Assembly (NCBI RefSeq): GCF_014199945.1
Contig: NZ_JACHOR010000004.1
Coordinates: 372,001 to 436,000, forward strand
Direction of reading: 5' to 3'
Length of the DNA: 64,000 bases
Source of the DNA: Brevundimonas variabilis
Lineage (GTDB): Bacteria > Pseudomonadota > Alphaproteobacteria > Caulobacterales > Caulobacteraceae
Shown here in pieces: positions 49,327 to 58,088 of this stretch. Within the stretch, counting starts at the first letter, position 1. Each line of letters begins with the position of its first letter. The notes beneath the pieces are model-generated. The model was not told the DNA's origin. It made no database searches and saw only the letters and a program-made list of their open reading frames with translations. Made by a program: the position numbers and the translations under genes.

Positions 49327-50607
49327 CTACTCGGCCCTCTGCTGGGGGCGGAACGACCCCAAGGCCAGCCCAAGAAGCGTCCGCTCTCGCACCAATAACA
49401 GGCCCCGTACGGTCATTCCCGATCGCAGACTCATCGGTCGGTCGTGCGCCGGGCTCGTGATCATCACCGTCACGCGGTATGCTGGCTCCGTTAGAGCAGT
49501 CGGCGTGAGGATGTCGCCGGGGCGTAGGGGTGTCGCCGACAGTCCCACGACGCGTCCCTCAAGCACGCCGAATTCCCTCGAAGGGTAGGCCGCGACCTGC
49601 AGTCGGACTAGGTGCCCCTCCGAAAGTCTCGCGATCTCGGTTTGCCGCGCCAAAAGAATGGCGGTGAACCCTTGGCCATCGCCTTGTATGGTGAAGAGCG
49701 AGCTGCCCGGAACGACCCGATCGCCCGGCGCGACGTTCAACGTCGCCACCCGGCCGGCAATCGTCGCTCGGACGATGGATTCGGTGTCGGATCGACGCCG
49801 GTCCATATCCACTTCGACGTTGGCGATGGACTGTTCGATCGCGCTGCGCTGGGACTGTCTGCGGGCGGTTGCGCTCCGCTGCCTCGCGCGCTGCTCGCTG
49901 CGCAAACTCTCAAGATCGGCAATCGCCTGCTCCCCGGACTCCAGAGCCTGCAGCGCTGCGATGACAGCCTCCTCGCGGCGGCTCAGTTCGGCTCTCGAAC
50001 CGAATCCCCGATCGACAAGGGTGCTAAACTGATCGCGCTGCTCTTCGGTATAGGAGAGCCGCTGGCGCAGGTATTCCACCTGTCGCCTTTGGCTCGTCGT
50101 GTTCCTATCGATCCGCGCGGCAGCCGCACGCGCCTCGTCCGCGTCAGCGGCTTCCTGCGTGTTGACGTCATTCAACTGCGCGAGAAGTCGTGAGCGTTGG
50201 TCGTCGAGGCCCTTCATAAGCACTGGGCCTAGATCGCCGGTCTCATCGACGCTGCGATCGGTGGCGACCGCTATCACGGCCTGCCCTGCCGAGACGCGTG
50301 TCCCTTCGCCTGAGAGGATACGCGCAACCGTGCCGGCGGAGGCGGTTTCGTTTCTGACCTCACCTCCGGCCGGAACCAGCCATCCTTCGAGAGCGAATGT
50401 CTCGGTGAAACGTATGAACGCGGCCGCCAGCAACCCACCGACGAACACGACGACAAGCAAGATCAAATACAGTCGCGCCCCGGGTGGGGAAGCCCCGACC
50501 GCAGGCCCGAACGCGTCAGCTCTGGCGGCTGCGACTTCGGGTCGGAACAGGGGTCCAGCACCTGCTCGCGTGGCCGAGCTATCCTTGCTCTCGGTCGGCT
50601 CGGTCAC
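49327..50607 (-). CDS. HlyD-family membrane fusion protein
   Basis: A 426-residue adaptor linking the exporter to an outer-membrane channel. One membrane segment (LYLILLVVVFVGGLLAAAFI, about 47-66) is followed by a lipoyl-like half (EGWLVPAGGEVRNETASAGTVARIL). A long coiled coil (about 130-285) and a beta-barrel domain (VATLNVAPGDRVVPGSSLFTI) come next. GTG 50607 is the likely start. No TolC gene is nearby, so a chromosomal TolC is probably used. Confidence 0.9.
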   Translation of the reverse strand: MTEPTESKDSSATRAGAGPLFRPEVAAARADAFGPAVGASPPGARLYLILLVVVFVGGLLAAAFIRFTETFALEGWLVPAGGEVRNETASAGTVARILSGEGTRVSAGQAVIAVATDRSVDETGDLGPVLMKGLDDQRSRLLAQLNDVNTQEAADADEARAAAARIDRNTTSQRRQVEYLRQRLSYTEEQRDQFSTLVDRGFGSRAELSRREEAVIAALQALESGEQAIADLESLRSEQRARQRSATARRQSQRSAIEQSIANVEVDMDRRRSDTESIVRATIAGRVATLNVAPGDRVVPGSSLFTIQGDGQGFTAILLARQTEIARLSEGHLVRLQVAAYPSREFGVLEGRVVGLSATPLRPGDILTPTALTEPAYRVTVMITSPAHDRPMSLRSGMTVRGLLLVRERTLLGLALGSFRPQQRAE

Positions 50608-50644
50608 GACGATGTGCTCGCACAGGCGCTACATTGAGCAAGCA

Positions 50645-51115
50645 TCATCCGGCATCGCGCGCCCCGGGAGGCCTCGGCGCGAGCGAAGATTCGCTTGCGA
50701 GAAAGGTGTCGATCAGCCTGATTATCTCCACCGTTTCCGCTGGGTCGAAGCCGACGACCGATTCCGCAACCACGCCGTCATGGACGAACTGCACAGTCGG
50801 ATAGCGTCGAACGCCAGCACGTCGATGATCGGACCGGCGAGACGCATGCCCCTGGCTCAGGTGAGACACACGGAGAGCCGCCTGTGCGGATGGGGGCAGG
50901 TGGTTCGCAAAGATCGATTTGAGGAGATCGCAAGGAGCGCATCTGTCTGTCGTGAAGACAACGACCAGCCGCCCTGACACCGCGTCGGGATAGTCACCGT
51001 TAATGCCTTCGATCAAACCGATCCCCCCCCTGCCTAATGATCGGAACCTCCCGACCTGATGTCTGAAGTTTGCCGGATCGAAAGCTACGTTGGCAAGTTC
51101 AGCACTAAATCTCAA
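50645..51115 (-). CDS. thioredoxin-like protein with CAPC motif
   Basis: A protein of up to 156 residues with a thioredoxin fold: VVVFTTDRCAPCDLLKSIF holds the redox pair C-A-P-C, and GVRRYPTVQFVHDGVVAES the cis-proline loop. It may form or reshuffle the two-cysteine bond of the RiPP core. The start is uncertain: TTG 51115 has no ribosome binding site, and a later TTG follows a run of eight G (51023-51030 on the plus strand as C). No signal peptide is seen. It is the first gene of the export operon and is divergent from the precursor gene. Confidence 0.75.
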   Translation of the reverse strand: MRFSAELANVAFDPANFRHQVGRFRSLGRGGIGLIEGINGDYPDAVSGRLVVVFTTDRCAPCDLLKSIFANHLPPSAQAALRVSHLSQGHASRRSDHRRAGVRRYPTVQFVHDGVVAESVVGFDPAETVEIIRLIDTFLASESSLAPRPPGARDAG

Positions 51116-51183
51116 CCGCCGTTACCACTTGACCGCGCACGATGAATGTGTTCGTTGGACATGGTTTTCACCAGGGGTTTAAG

Positions 51184-51426
51184 ATGGCTGTTTCCAAAAA
51201 TGACTTTCTAAAACTGATTGAATCTTTCAGGTCTGGACGAGACGCTGGCGTCGATGCTGGCCTCCGGATCGACACTCTTTCGCCGGAGCAGGTCGCCCAG
51301 GTGTCGGGCGGCAGCGGTGGCCCCAACTTCCCTGATCGGTCGGGCAGTTGCCCCTATCCGGACGGCTATACTTTCTACGAGTGTATTCACCCGTTTAGCG
51401 ATGCTCCGCAGCAACCAGAAGTCTGA
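51184..51426 (+). CDS. radical SAM-modified RiPP precursor, double-glycine leader
   Basis: An 80-residue precursor. The leader (1-43) has MAVSKNDFLKLIESF and ends LSPEQVAQVSGG, a double-glycine site for the C39 exporter. The core (44-80) carries four aromatic-X-acidic triplets: F49-P-D51, Y58-P-D60, F64-Y-E66 and F71-S-D73. It also has two cysteines, C56 and C67. Such triplets are the substrate pattern of cyclophane-forming (triceptide) maturases, and FYE matches the XYE motif. ATG 51184 is chosen over 51142 because AGGGG (51173-51177) stands before it. The maturase follows at 51531. Confidence 0.88.
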   Translation: MAVSKNDFLKLIESFRSGRDAGVDAGLRIDTLSPEQVAQVSGGSGGPNFPDRSGSCPYPDGYTFYECIHPFSDAPQQPEV

Positions 51427-51454
51427 TGGTGTCCTAAGTTCTTTGTCGGCTATA

Positions 51455-51491
51455 CCATGGCGCCTGCAACACGCGGTTGCGGGCGCCATGG
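51455..51491 (+). terminator. strong hairpin between precursor and maturase genes
   Basis: Arms at 51455-51470 and 51476-51491 pair over 16 bases with one mismatch that becomes a G-U or A-C pair, around a 5-base loop. It lies 29 bases after the precursor stop. There is no U-tract. It probably lowers read-through or protects the precursor message, so that much more precursor than enzyme is made. Confidence 0.65.
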
Positions 51492-51530
51492 TCTTCCTCG
51501 TAAGCCAAGCTGAGCTGAAAGTTTAGGTCC

Positions 51531-52763
51531 GTGGAACTTCGCCTTGCCGATAATGCGTCGTTGGAGATCGTCTACAAGATCCAAGAGACCTGCAATATCG
51601 ATTGCTCCTACTGCTATATGTACAATGTCGGTAACACGCTGTTCAAGAGCGTGCCGCCATCAAGTCCTTTAGATGTGGTCGAGAGCGTCGCGAACTTCAT
51701 TTGCGATGCGTTCGAGGACTGGAATCCGTCCAGAGTCAGTCTGATTATACACGGCGGAGAGCCGATGCTAATGCCGGCCCACCAGTTCGCCGCGCGGATG
51801 GAGTTAATCGGGGCCGTTCTCGACCGTCGCCTCACGCCAGATCAGCGGGACCGTGTCGAATTCTCGATCCAAACTAACGGAACTCTCGTTACCGAGGCGT
51901 GGATCGCGTTGCTAGCGCGCTGGAAGATCCTTGTCGGGATCACCGTTGACGGCCGGGAAGCCGTCCATGACCGGCGTCGTGTCGACAAAAAGGGGCGCGG
52001 GTCCTACCAAGCCACGATCCGCGGTCTTGAACTACTCCGCACTGCCGCGCGCGAGGGCCGCATTTCTAAGCCAGGTGGTCTGTGCGTGATCGATCCGACG
52101 GCGTCTGGGGGTGAGACCTACGATCACCTCGTCAACGATCTTGGCTTCGACAACATAAACTTCCTGTTCCCGTTCATGAACTGGTCCAACTACGCGGAGG
52201 AGGACGTCGAAGGTGCCAGTCGCTTCCTTCTGGACGCACTCGATCGTTGGATGAAAGGCCGAGCAGCGGGGCAAACCGTACATGTCCGCGTCTTTACCGA
52301 CGCACTAAGGGCCATGCATGGGTTCGGGCGCGGGGTCTATCAGCGCACTCCCGGGCAACGAATTGAACTTGGCCATCAGGTGACCATCGTCGAAAGCGAT
52401 GGGACGATCATGCCAGAGGAAAGCCTACGGCCGACATTTGAACATCGGTTCGCCGACCTCCATGTAGCATCCGATCGTGCCCGTGACATCGTGTCTGATC
52501 CGCGATTCGGAGACCTCGTCCGAGCGGATCTCACCCGGTCGACGGAATGCGCGGGGTGCGTTCTGATCGACGTCTGCGAGAGCGGTCATGCGCTGGGGCG
52601 CGTTGGCATGCGCTTCGTAATGGACGGCGACTTTTCAAGAAAGAGCGTATATTGCGGGGCTTACGCCGGTTTGTTCGCTGGTCTGGCTCACTTCATGAGC
52701 CAGTCAGGTGTGGGTGTTGAAGACATTTTGACGGGAGAGCGGCGACATGTCTTCGCTGCCTAG
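51531..52763 (+). CDS. radical SAM/SPASM RiPP maturase
   Basis: A 410-residue enzyme. The radical SAM cluster motif is CNIDCSYCYMY (C17, C21, C24), with LIIHGGEPML and SIQTNGTLV for SAM binding. The C-terminal SPASM-type region carries CAGCVLIDVCESGHALG and the late VYCGAY cysteine, which hold auxiliary clusters. This arrangement is shared with XyeB/GrrM/FxsB-type maturases that install carbon-carbon cross-links on precursor side chains. GTG 51531 is the start. It ends 17 bases inside the TraB-like gene. Confidence 0.92.
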   Translation: MELRLADNASLEIVYKIQETCNIDCSYCYMYNVGNTLFKSVPPSSPLDVVESVANFICDAFEDWNPSRVSLIIHGGEPMLMPAHQFAARMELIGAVLDRRLTPDQRDRVEFSIQTNGTLVTEAWIALLARWKILVGITVDGREAVHDRRRVDKKGRGSYQATIRGLELLRTAAREGRISKPGGLCVIDPTASGGETYDHLVNDLGFDNINFLFPFMNWSNYAEEDVEGASRFLLDALDRWMKGRAAGQTVHVRVFTDALRAMHGFGRGVYQRTPGQRIELGHQVTIVESDGTIMPEESLRPTFEHRFADLHVASDRARDIVSDPRFGDLVRADLTRSTECAGCVLIDVCESGHALGRVGMRFVMDGDFSRKSVYCGAYAGLFAGLAHFMSQSGVGVEDILTGERRHVFAA

Positions 52764-53664
52764 TAACAGGTTGAAGTTCGGCGCGTTGGCCATCGGACTA
52801 GCGATTGTGTCACACTTCGCGTTGCCAGATGAGGCGCGAGCATCTCCAAACGACGCGCAGGTTATTGTGGAGCTTTGCGAGAAAATGGTGCTGGACTCGG
52901 GGGGGTTTGTGGCTGAGGCCGATCAGGCTTGGAACGTTGACCTTGTCTTGCCTAACGGCGGCGCTCTTTACTATATGGGGACTACGCACCCGAGCGATGC
53001 TTCCTCGCTGGAGTATGACGAGATCATTGCCGCTTACAGACGGTTCGATCCGACGGCCGTGTTCTTTGAGGGCTGCTGCGAAGTCCGGACGAAAAGCGAG
53101 GCAGATGCCCGCGCGATTCATGAGACGGCTCTGGTTCAGTTCCTCGCCAAGCTTGACGGCGTCGCGCCGATCTCGCTGGAGCCTTCGGACATCTCTCTGC
53201 GCCTGGCTCTGCTCGCGGAGTATTCGGCGCTGGACGTGCAGTTGTTCTACCTTCTCCGAGATATTGCCCAAGAGCGCGAGCGTCGTGACGCCCAAGGGGA
53301 GGTCCTGCGCCGCCGAGCCCAATGGTATCTCGATAAACTGCTCGACATGCCTGGCCCTCTTCCGGACTGGCCGCTGAAATCGCTGGAAGACGTCGACAAC
53401 GCGGTTCAGGTCCGATGGCCAAGTGCCAGTTGGCAAACCATTCCCCTCAACTGGTTCACGCCGTATGTGAACTCGGATTCGGCTGGTCCGCTGCTCTTCC
53501 ACCAAATCAATCGACTTGAGAACAAGTACAGGAACGCCACCATGTATCGCCACCTGGCATCAGCTGCGTTGCGTGGCGAACGGGTCTTCGCAGCAGTGGG
53601 AAGAAGTCACGTCGCGCTGCAGGCCGACGCCTTACAGTGTGCTTTGGGCAACCAAGTCGGTTGA
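52747..53664 (+). CDS. TraB/GumN-like protein
   Basis: A 305-residue protein with a hydrophobic N-terminal segment (FGALAIGLAIVSHFALPDEARA), a likely signal peptide. The TraB/GumN pattern is GALYYMGTTHPSD (first histidine), AVFFEGCCEV (glutamate) and FAAVGRSHVALQADAL (second histidine), possible metal ligands. Some TraB-family members are proposed metalloproteases. It could process or protect against the peptide in the periplasm. ATG 52747 lies inside the maturase gene, so the two are coupled. The role in this pathway is unknown. Confidence 0.78.
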   Translation: MSSLPSNRLKFGALAIGLAIVSHFALPDEARASPNDAQVIVELCEKMVLDSGGFVAEADQAWNVDLVLPNGGALYYMGTTHPSDASSLEYDEIIAAYRRFDPTAVFFEGCCEVRTKSEADARAIHETALVQFLAKLDGVAPISLEPSDISLRLALLAEYSALDVQLFYLLRDIAQERERRDAQGEVLRRRAQWYLDKLLDMPGPLPDWPLKSLEDVDNAVQVRWPSASWQTIPLNWFTPYVNSDSAGPLLFHQINRLENKYRNATMYRHLASAALRGERVFAAVGRSHVALQADALQCALGNQVG

Positions 53665-54494
53665 TTGCCGCAGAGGGATGCGCGCCCGGCATACCGCTTC
53701 ATCTGCCCGCCGCCGCCTTAGGCGGCGTTTTCCGCTCCCTTGCAGTACGCACCTCTGGCGGTTTGGGATATCGGGACGGTGCGTTCATCGCCGACTTCGC
53801 GAATGCGGAACCATGGTCGTCGGACGCGTACCTCGCGCGGTGTGAGGGCAACGGACCGTTCGCGGCGCTGTTTCCAGTCGATCGCAAGGCCATCGGGGTA
53901 TTGTGTGAACAGGCCGACCTACTGGCGCAAGGGCATACGGAACGCGTAGATCCGAACGTCTGCAGCAACGCTCTGTTGAATGCGCTGCCGGCGCATATCG
54001 CTTCCGCCGACTGCGAGCACGTCGGCTTTGCGCGAAATCCACCAGGATTGCCGACCGTCAGCCGTGCAGGTCGTCACAGTGGAGAATTTCTGGGACTGCA
54101 TCTCGACGACTGGTCCGGTGCCGAGGCCGGGGCGAGGAATTTAGCTCGCGGTCGCGTCTCCGTGAACCTAGGATCCGAGCCCCGTCGCTTTCTGATCTGT
54201 CCTATACCCTTCACCCACATCTACGCCTGGCACATAGCGGCTGGCGGCGCGCCGGATCTGAGGCCCTATTCACGGATCGGTATCGACTATCTTACTGCCC
54301 ATCCCTGGACTGAGATTCTGCTAATGACGGTGCCGCCCGGCTGGGCCTATCTCGCGCCGACTGAAAACGTTCTTCACGATGCGAGCACCGCCGGGATGCT
54401 TTGCGAAGACATCACTTACGTCATCCAGGCTCGGTTTTCGCTCCACGCCGAGGCGGAACGGAGACCGACAGACATGCGGAGAGCAGGCGCGTGA
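53661..54494 (+). CDS. putative 2OG-Fe(II)-type oxygenase or cupin-like tailoring protein
   Basis: A 277-residue protein not firmly recognised. GEFLGLHLDDWSG gives an H-x-D pair as in iron- and 2-oxoglutarate-dependent oxygenases. It is followed by ARGRVSVNLGSEPRRFLICPIPF and THIYAWHIAAGG, a jelly-roll-like run of strands with more histidines. TTG 53661 overlapping the TraB-like stop (TTGA) is one start; GTG 53637 is another. It is the last gene of the precursor operon and overlaps the convergent GT9 gene by 74 bases. Hydroxylation of the peptide is a plausible role (inference). Confidence 0.55.
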   Translation: MIAAEGCAPGIPLHLPAAALGGVFRSLAVRTSGGLGYRDGAFIADFANAEPWSSDAYLARCEGNGPFAALFPVDRKAIGVLCEQADLLAQGHTERVDPNVCSNALLNALPAHIASADCEHVGFARNPPGLPTVSRAGRHSGEFLGLHLDDWSGAEAGARNLARGRVSVNLGSEPRRFLICPIPFTHIYAWHIAAGGAPDLRPYSRIGIDYLTAHPWTEILLMTVPPGWAYLAPTENVLHDASTAGMLCEDITYVIQARFSLHAEAERRPTDMRRAGA

Positions 54495-55338
54495 ACTGAC
54501 CGGTCAGGTCCGTCTCGACAAGCAGATTGACGCGATGAGGGGTGAGGCAGAGGCCGAACCTGTCGTGGTTCGGGTGCCGGAACACTCCCACCGAAGGTAT
54601 TTGCTGCAAATCCGCTAAATGAAGGAAAGACGAGTCGACTCCCGCGAAAAACGTCGCCCCGGCAACAATCTCGCAGGATGCGCCGAAGTCGAACGGCGCA
54701 TGGGCAATCTGAGAGCCCGCACCGCCCAGCGGGCCCCTCAAAGCCGGATCGCGACCAACCACGACCGGATGGAGGTCCGGGCGATGCTCCGACAAGGCGG
54801 ATACCAGCGCCGTCCAGACATCATCGTCGAGCCTCTTTGCCTCTGCAGTGTCCACATGCAGAACATAGTATCCCAGACCTTTTAAACGCCCATCTCTAGG
54901 GAGTTCCACGAGCGGATGGCAGTGATCCGCGAACGCAAGTTCCATATCGATGTTGCGGGCGATCTCGAAATATCGCTGCGTGTAATGCCCAGTCTTCGAG
55001 ACGCTTCGGGAAACTTCCGCGATAAGCCCCGTGGTGAATCCTCGATCGTTGACAGTTGAAATCCATTCAGCCAGAGCGCCTGACGTCCATGACGTGAAGA
55101 CCGCGAGTCGCTCCGGACACCCGGCGCGTTGATCGAGATCCCTCCAGTCGAACTCTAGGCCCGATCTGGGAGCAATCCTGATCCGTCGGTCAAAGCCTGT
55201 GAAGATGTAATCGTAGGCCGGATGATGCGGCAGTATCAGTGTAGCTTCCGGCATTGCGCGCAGCGTGGCGCGCATGCCGGGCAAAGCCATCAAAGCATCG
55301 CCGAAACCATTGGCAAAAAAGATTGCGTCGTTGCTCAT
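54421..55338 (-). CDS. GT9-like (heptosyltransferase-type) glycosyltransferase
   Basis: A 305-residue protein with the two-domain pattern of family 9 glycosyltransferases. The N-terminus is AIFFANGFGDALMALPGMRATLR, with a G-F-G-D loop. The C-terminal sugar-nucleotide site is FFAGVDSSFLHLADLQQIPSVGVFR. It converges on the oxygenase-like gene with a 74-base overlap. It may glycosylate the RiPP or a cell-surface target that gives self-protection. No lipopolysaccharide genes adjoin. ATG 55338 is clear. Confidence 0.75.
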   Translation of the reverse strand: MSNDAIFFANGFGDALMALPGMRATLRAMPEATLILPHHPAYDYIFTGFDRRIRIAPRSGLEFDWRDLDQRAGCPERLAVFTSWTSGALAEWISTVNDRGFTTGLIAEVSRSVSKTGHYTQRYFEIARNIDMELAFADHCHPLVELPRDGRLKGLGYYVLHVDTAEAKRLDDDVWTALVSALSEHRPDLHPVVVGRDPALRGPLGGAGSQIAHAPFDFGASCEIVAGATFFAGVDSSFLHLADLQQIPSVGVFRHPNHDRFGLCLTPHRVNLLVETDLTGQFTRLLSACLSVSVPPRRGAKTEPG

Positions 55339-55902
55339 GGATACAACCTACACGTACAATCAGACATCGCCGTTCTTCTTAAACAAGTGGGGTATGATCG
55401 CTTAGGTTCGGAGTTGCTCTCATTCACATCGCTCCGATAGCGGACCTACAAAAACTTCGCATTGAGGAACTTGTGTTCGGTGCAGGAGTATCCCCAGTCT
55501 CCGTCGGATGGGGTTCAGGGTCATCGGATATTCGCGCCGTCTCTCTCGGGTCGCCGCTTCTGGCAGCTAATGTTTCCACAGAGAGAGCGTGTTCCCCTAT
55601 CCATCCTTTGGCTGTCCAGGATCTGCTACTATAGCTGCCTCGGTATGTGCTGGCCTGGTACGGGTCGACCGCCCAAGGCCCGTCGTCGCGTATATTAAGC
55701 CTCGTCGGATGTAGAGACGATGGCATCAACCCGATCATGGACGCCAGTGGTCCGACCGGCAGTCCGGGGGCGTCGCGAAGCGGCTAGTTTCCGCCCTCCC
55801 GCCCTCCCGGCCTCCCTAAGCGCGCAGGAGATCGCCGAGGCTCGTCCATTCGGGCTTCCGGGTTACTGAAGCACCGAATGGGATAACTCGATCGGCCGCG
55901 CC
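55339..55902. other. 564-base stretch without a supported gene
   Basis: A minus-strand frame at 55424-55738 (NIRDDGPWAVDPYQASTYRG...) has no known pattern and no good start, so it is not called. The sequence is less GC-rich than the chromosome side and probably contains the GT9 promoter near 55340-55420. Short C-rich runs lie at 55790-55820. Confidence 0.35.
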
Positions 55903-56169
55903 TCAAATCGCGGCATGTCGTTCGTCCCGTGGCTTGGCGGCGCGGATCTGACCCTTGGGCCCGCCAGTCGAGTTTTGCAGACCGAGATCGGCCCAAGCTT
56001 CCAGATCGTGCACTGCATAGATCACCCGACCTCCGATCTTTCGGTAGGTCGGTCCAGTTCCGTAGGTGCGGTGTTTTTCTAAGGTTCGCCCTGACAGGCC
56101 CAAAAAGTGGCCTGCTTCGGGCGTCCTCAGAAAGCGAGAGCGTGAAGGGGAGTCAGTTGAGTTTTCCAT
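55903..56169 (-). CDS. AlpA/excisionase-like HTH protein
   Basis: An 88-residue protein with a MerR-like winged helix of the AlpA type: FLRTPEAGHFLGLSGRTLEKHRTYGTGPTYRKIGGRVIYAVHDLEAWAD. Such proteins act as excision factors or regulators of integrases. ATG 56169 (MENSTDSPSR) is preferred; GTG 56179-56181 is possible. It lies 240 bases from the tRNA 3' end, the expected place for a recombination directionality factor at the end of an element. No integrase gene is seen in the window. Confidence 0.85.
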   Translation of the reverse strand: MENSTDSPSRSRFLRTPEAGHFLGLSGRTLEKHRTYGTGPTYRKIGGRVIYAVHDLEAWADLGLQNSTGGPKGQIRAAKPRDERHAAI

Positions 56170-56314
56170 GTGCGCAGCCACCAGAGGTCTCCGTTCCGGA
56201 ACCGAGGGGCGTAAGCTTGAGCGGCGGTGTCATCTGCGACCACTCGCGAACGTACGGTCGTAAGTGTGCGGGGATCGCGATGGCCAGATCGTCCAACGAT
56301 TTCCCGTTAGTCCA

Positions 56315-56347
56315 CCGTCCTAAATACCGTCCTAATCGCCGTCCTAA
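56315..56347. repeat. three 9-bp direct repeats near the attachment site
   Basis: CCGTCCTAA occurs at 56315-56323, 56327-56335 and 56339-56347, a spacing of exactly 12 bases. It lies 63-95 bases from the tRNA-Lys 3' end and upstream of the AlpA-like gene. The pattern suits arm-type sites for an integrase or the excisionase. Confidence 0.65.
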
Positions 56348-56409
56348 AAAAGGCCCGACGCTTGCATTCGCTCAGTATGGCTAAATATGCTGTGATATCA
56401 ATGAAACGA

Positions 56410-56485
<76 letters not shown>

Positions 56486-56651
56486 GACCGATCGTTTCAA
56501 GCACAGGGCATGAGTAATGCGGCCTGCGAGGGGACGGGTCCTAATGGTTATGGCGCGAGAGTGCAAGCATGTGCTTTCGGAATGCGACGGGATGGCGCTA
56601 AGGTCCGGCCGGAATCAGGCCTCCGGACGGGGGCGCGAGGGGAACATCGGC

Positions 56652-58088
56652 ATGGCATTCTGGAACCGTCGGCGATCGATCGAGGCGATCACCAGCTTCG
56701 AGGGCGGCTCCCGGCTGAAGGCGACCATGAGCTGGCCGCATCTGATCGCCCTGGGGGTCGGTGCCATCGTCGGGACCGGGATCTATACCTTGATCGGCGT
56801 GGGAGCGGCCAAGGCCGGACCGGCGGTCATGCTGGCGTTCCTGGTGGCCGGGCTGGTGTGCGTGTTCGCGGCACTGGCCTATGCCGAGCTGGCGACCATG
56901 ATCCCGGCCTCGGGCTCGGCCTATACCTACAGCTATGCCGCCCTGGGCGAGATGCTGGCCTGGGTGATCGGCTGGAGCCTGATCCTGGAGTATTCGCTGG
57001 TCGTGTCGGCCGTGGCCGTGGGCTGGGCCGGTTACTTCAACGGCTTCATGGAGAGTATCGGCTGGGCCCTTCCGGCGGCCCTGACCAGCGGGCCGTTCGG
57101 GACGGACACCCCCGGGATCGTCAACCTGCCCGCTGTCGGGATCGTCGGCGTGGTCGCAGGCATGCTGATGCTGGGCACACGCGAGAGCGCCACGGTCAAT
57201 GCCGTTCTGGTGGTGATCAAGGTCCTGGCGCTGATCGCCTTTGTCGCGATTGCGGCTCCCCATTTCGACCCCGCGAACCTGCAGCCCTTCATGCCGTTCG
57301 GCTTTGGCAAGACCGTCGATTCCAACGGGGTCGAGGTCGGGGTCATGGCTGCAGCGGCCATCATCTTCTTTGCCTTCTATGGCTTCGATGCCGTGTCGAC
57401 AGCGGCCGAGGAGACGCGTAATCCCAAGCGCGACCTGACCATCGGCATCGTGGGCTCGATGGTCGTGTGCATCATCATCTACATGGTCGTCGCTGCCGCA
57501 GCCGTCGGCTCCATGCCGTTCGGGCAGTTCGCTGGTTCGCCCGAGCCCCTGGCCTTCATCGCCCGCACCCTGGGGTCCGAGACCGCAGCGACCATCATCG
57601 CGGGTGCAGCCATCATCGCCCTGCCGACGGTGCTGCTGGCCTTCATGTACGGCCAGAGCCGGATCTTCTTCGTGATGGCGCGGGACGGCATGCTGCCGCG
57701 TGCTCTGGCCAAGGTCAGCGCAAAACGCGGATCGCCGGTGCTGATGACCGGCGTGACGGCCGTGCTGATGGCGGTGGTGGCGGGTCTGTTCAGTCTGGGT
57801 GAACTGGCGGCCCTGGCCAATGCCGGGACGCTGGCGGCCTTCATCGCCGTCGGCGCATCGCTGATCGTGCTGCGCATCCAGCAGCCGAACCGCGAACGGA
57901 TGTTCAAGGCACCGGCCTGGCCGCTGGTCGGGGCCGGGGCGATCCTGGGGTGCATCTATCTGTTCATCAGCTTGCCGGTCTCGACCCAGGTCAATTTCTT
58001 CATCTGGAACGGTGCGGGGCTGGTGATCTATCTGCTGTTCGCGCGCCGCAACACCCGTATCGCCAAGGGCGAGGAGACGGCCGCCTGA
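56652..58088 (+). CDS. APC-family amino acid permease
   Basis: A 478-residue transporter with about twelve membrane segments. The start WPHLIALGVGAIVGTGIYTLIGVGAAKAGPA is the unwound first helix typical of APC permeases (GVGAIVGTGIY). FFAFYGFDAVSTAAEETRNPKRDLTIGI marks helix six and the following loop. It resembles cationic amino acid transporters. ATG 56652 follows AGGGG. The Hpt gene starts in its stop (TGATG). It is chromosomal, outside the element. Confidence 0.92.
   Translation: MAFWNRRRSIEAITSFEGGSRLKATMSWPHLIALGVGAIVGTGIYTLIGVGAAKAGPAVMLAFLVAGLVCVFAALAYAELATMIPASGSAYTYSYAALGEMLAWVIGWSLILEYSLVVSAVAVGWAGYFNGFMESIGWALPAALTSGPFGTDTPGIVNLPAVGIVGVVAGMLMLGTRESATVNAVLVVIKVLALIAFVAIAAPHFDPANLQPFMPFGFGKTVDSNGVEVGVMAAAAIIFFAFYGFDAVSTAAEETRNPKRDLTIGIVGSMVVCIIIYMVVAAAAVGSMPFGQFAGSPEPLAFIARTLGSETAATIIAGAAIIALPTVLLAFMYGQSRIFFVMARDGMLPRALAKVSAKRGSPVLMTGVTAVLMAVVAGLFSLGELAALANAGTLAAFIAVGASLIVLRIQQPNRERMFKAPAWPLVGAGAILGCIYLFISLPVSTQVNFFIWNGAGLVIYLLFARRNTRIAKGEETAA

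Noticed and set aside
55424-55738. minus-strand frame of 104 codons as an extra RiPP precursor
   Set aside because: It has neither a GG or T-x leader end nor a good ribosome binding site, and its composition is that of chance sequence.
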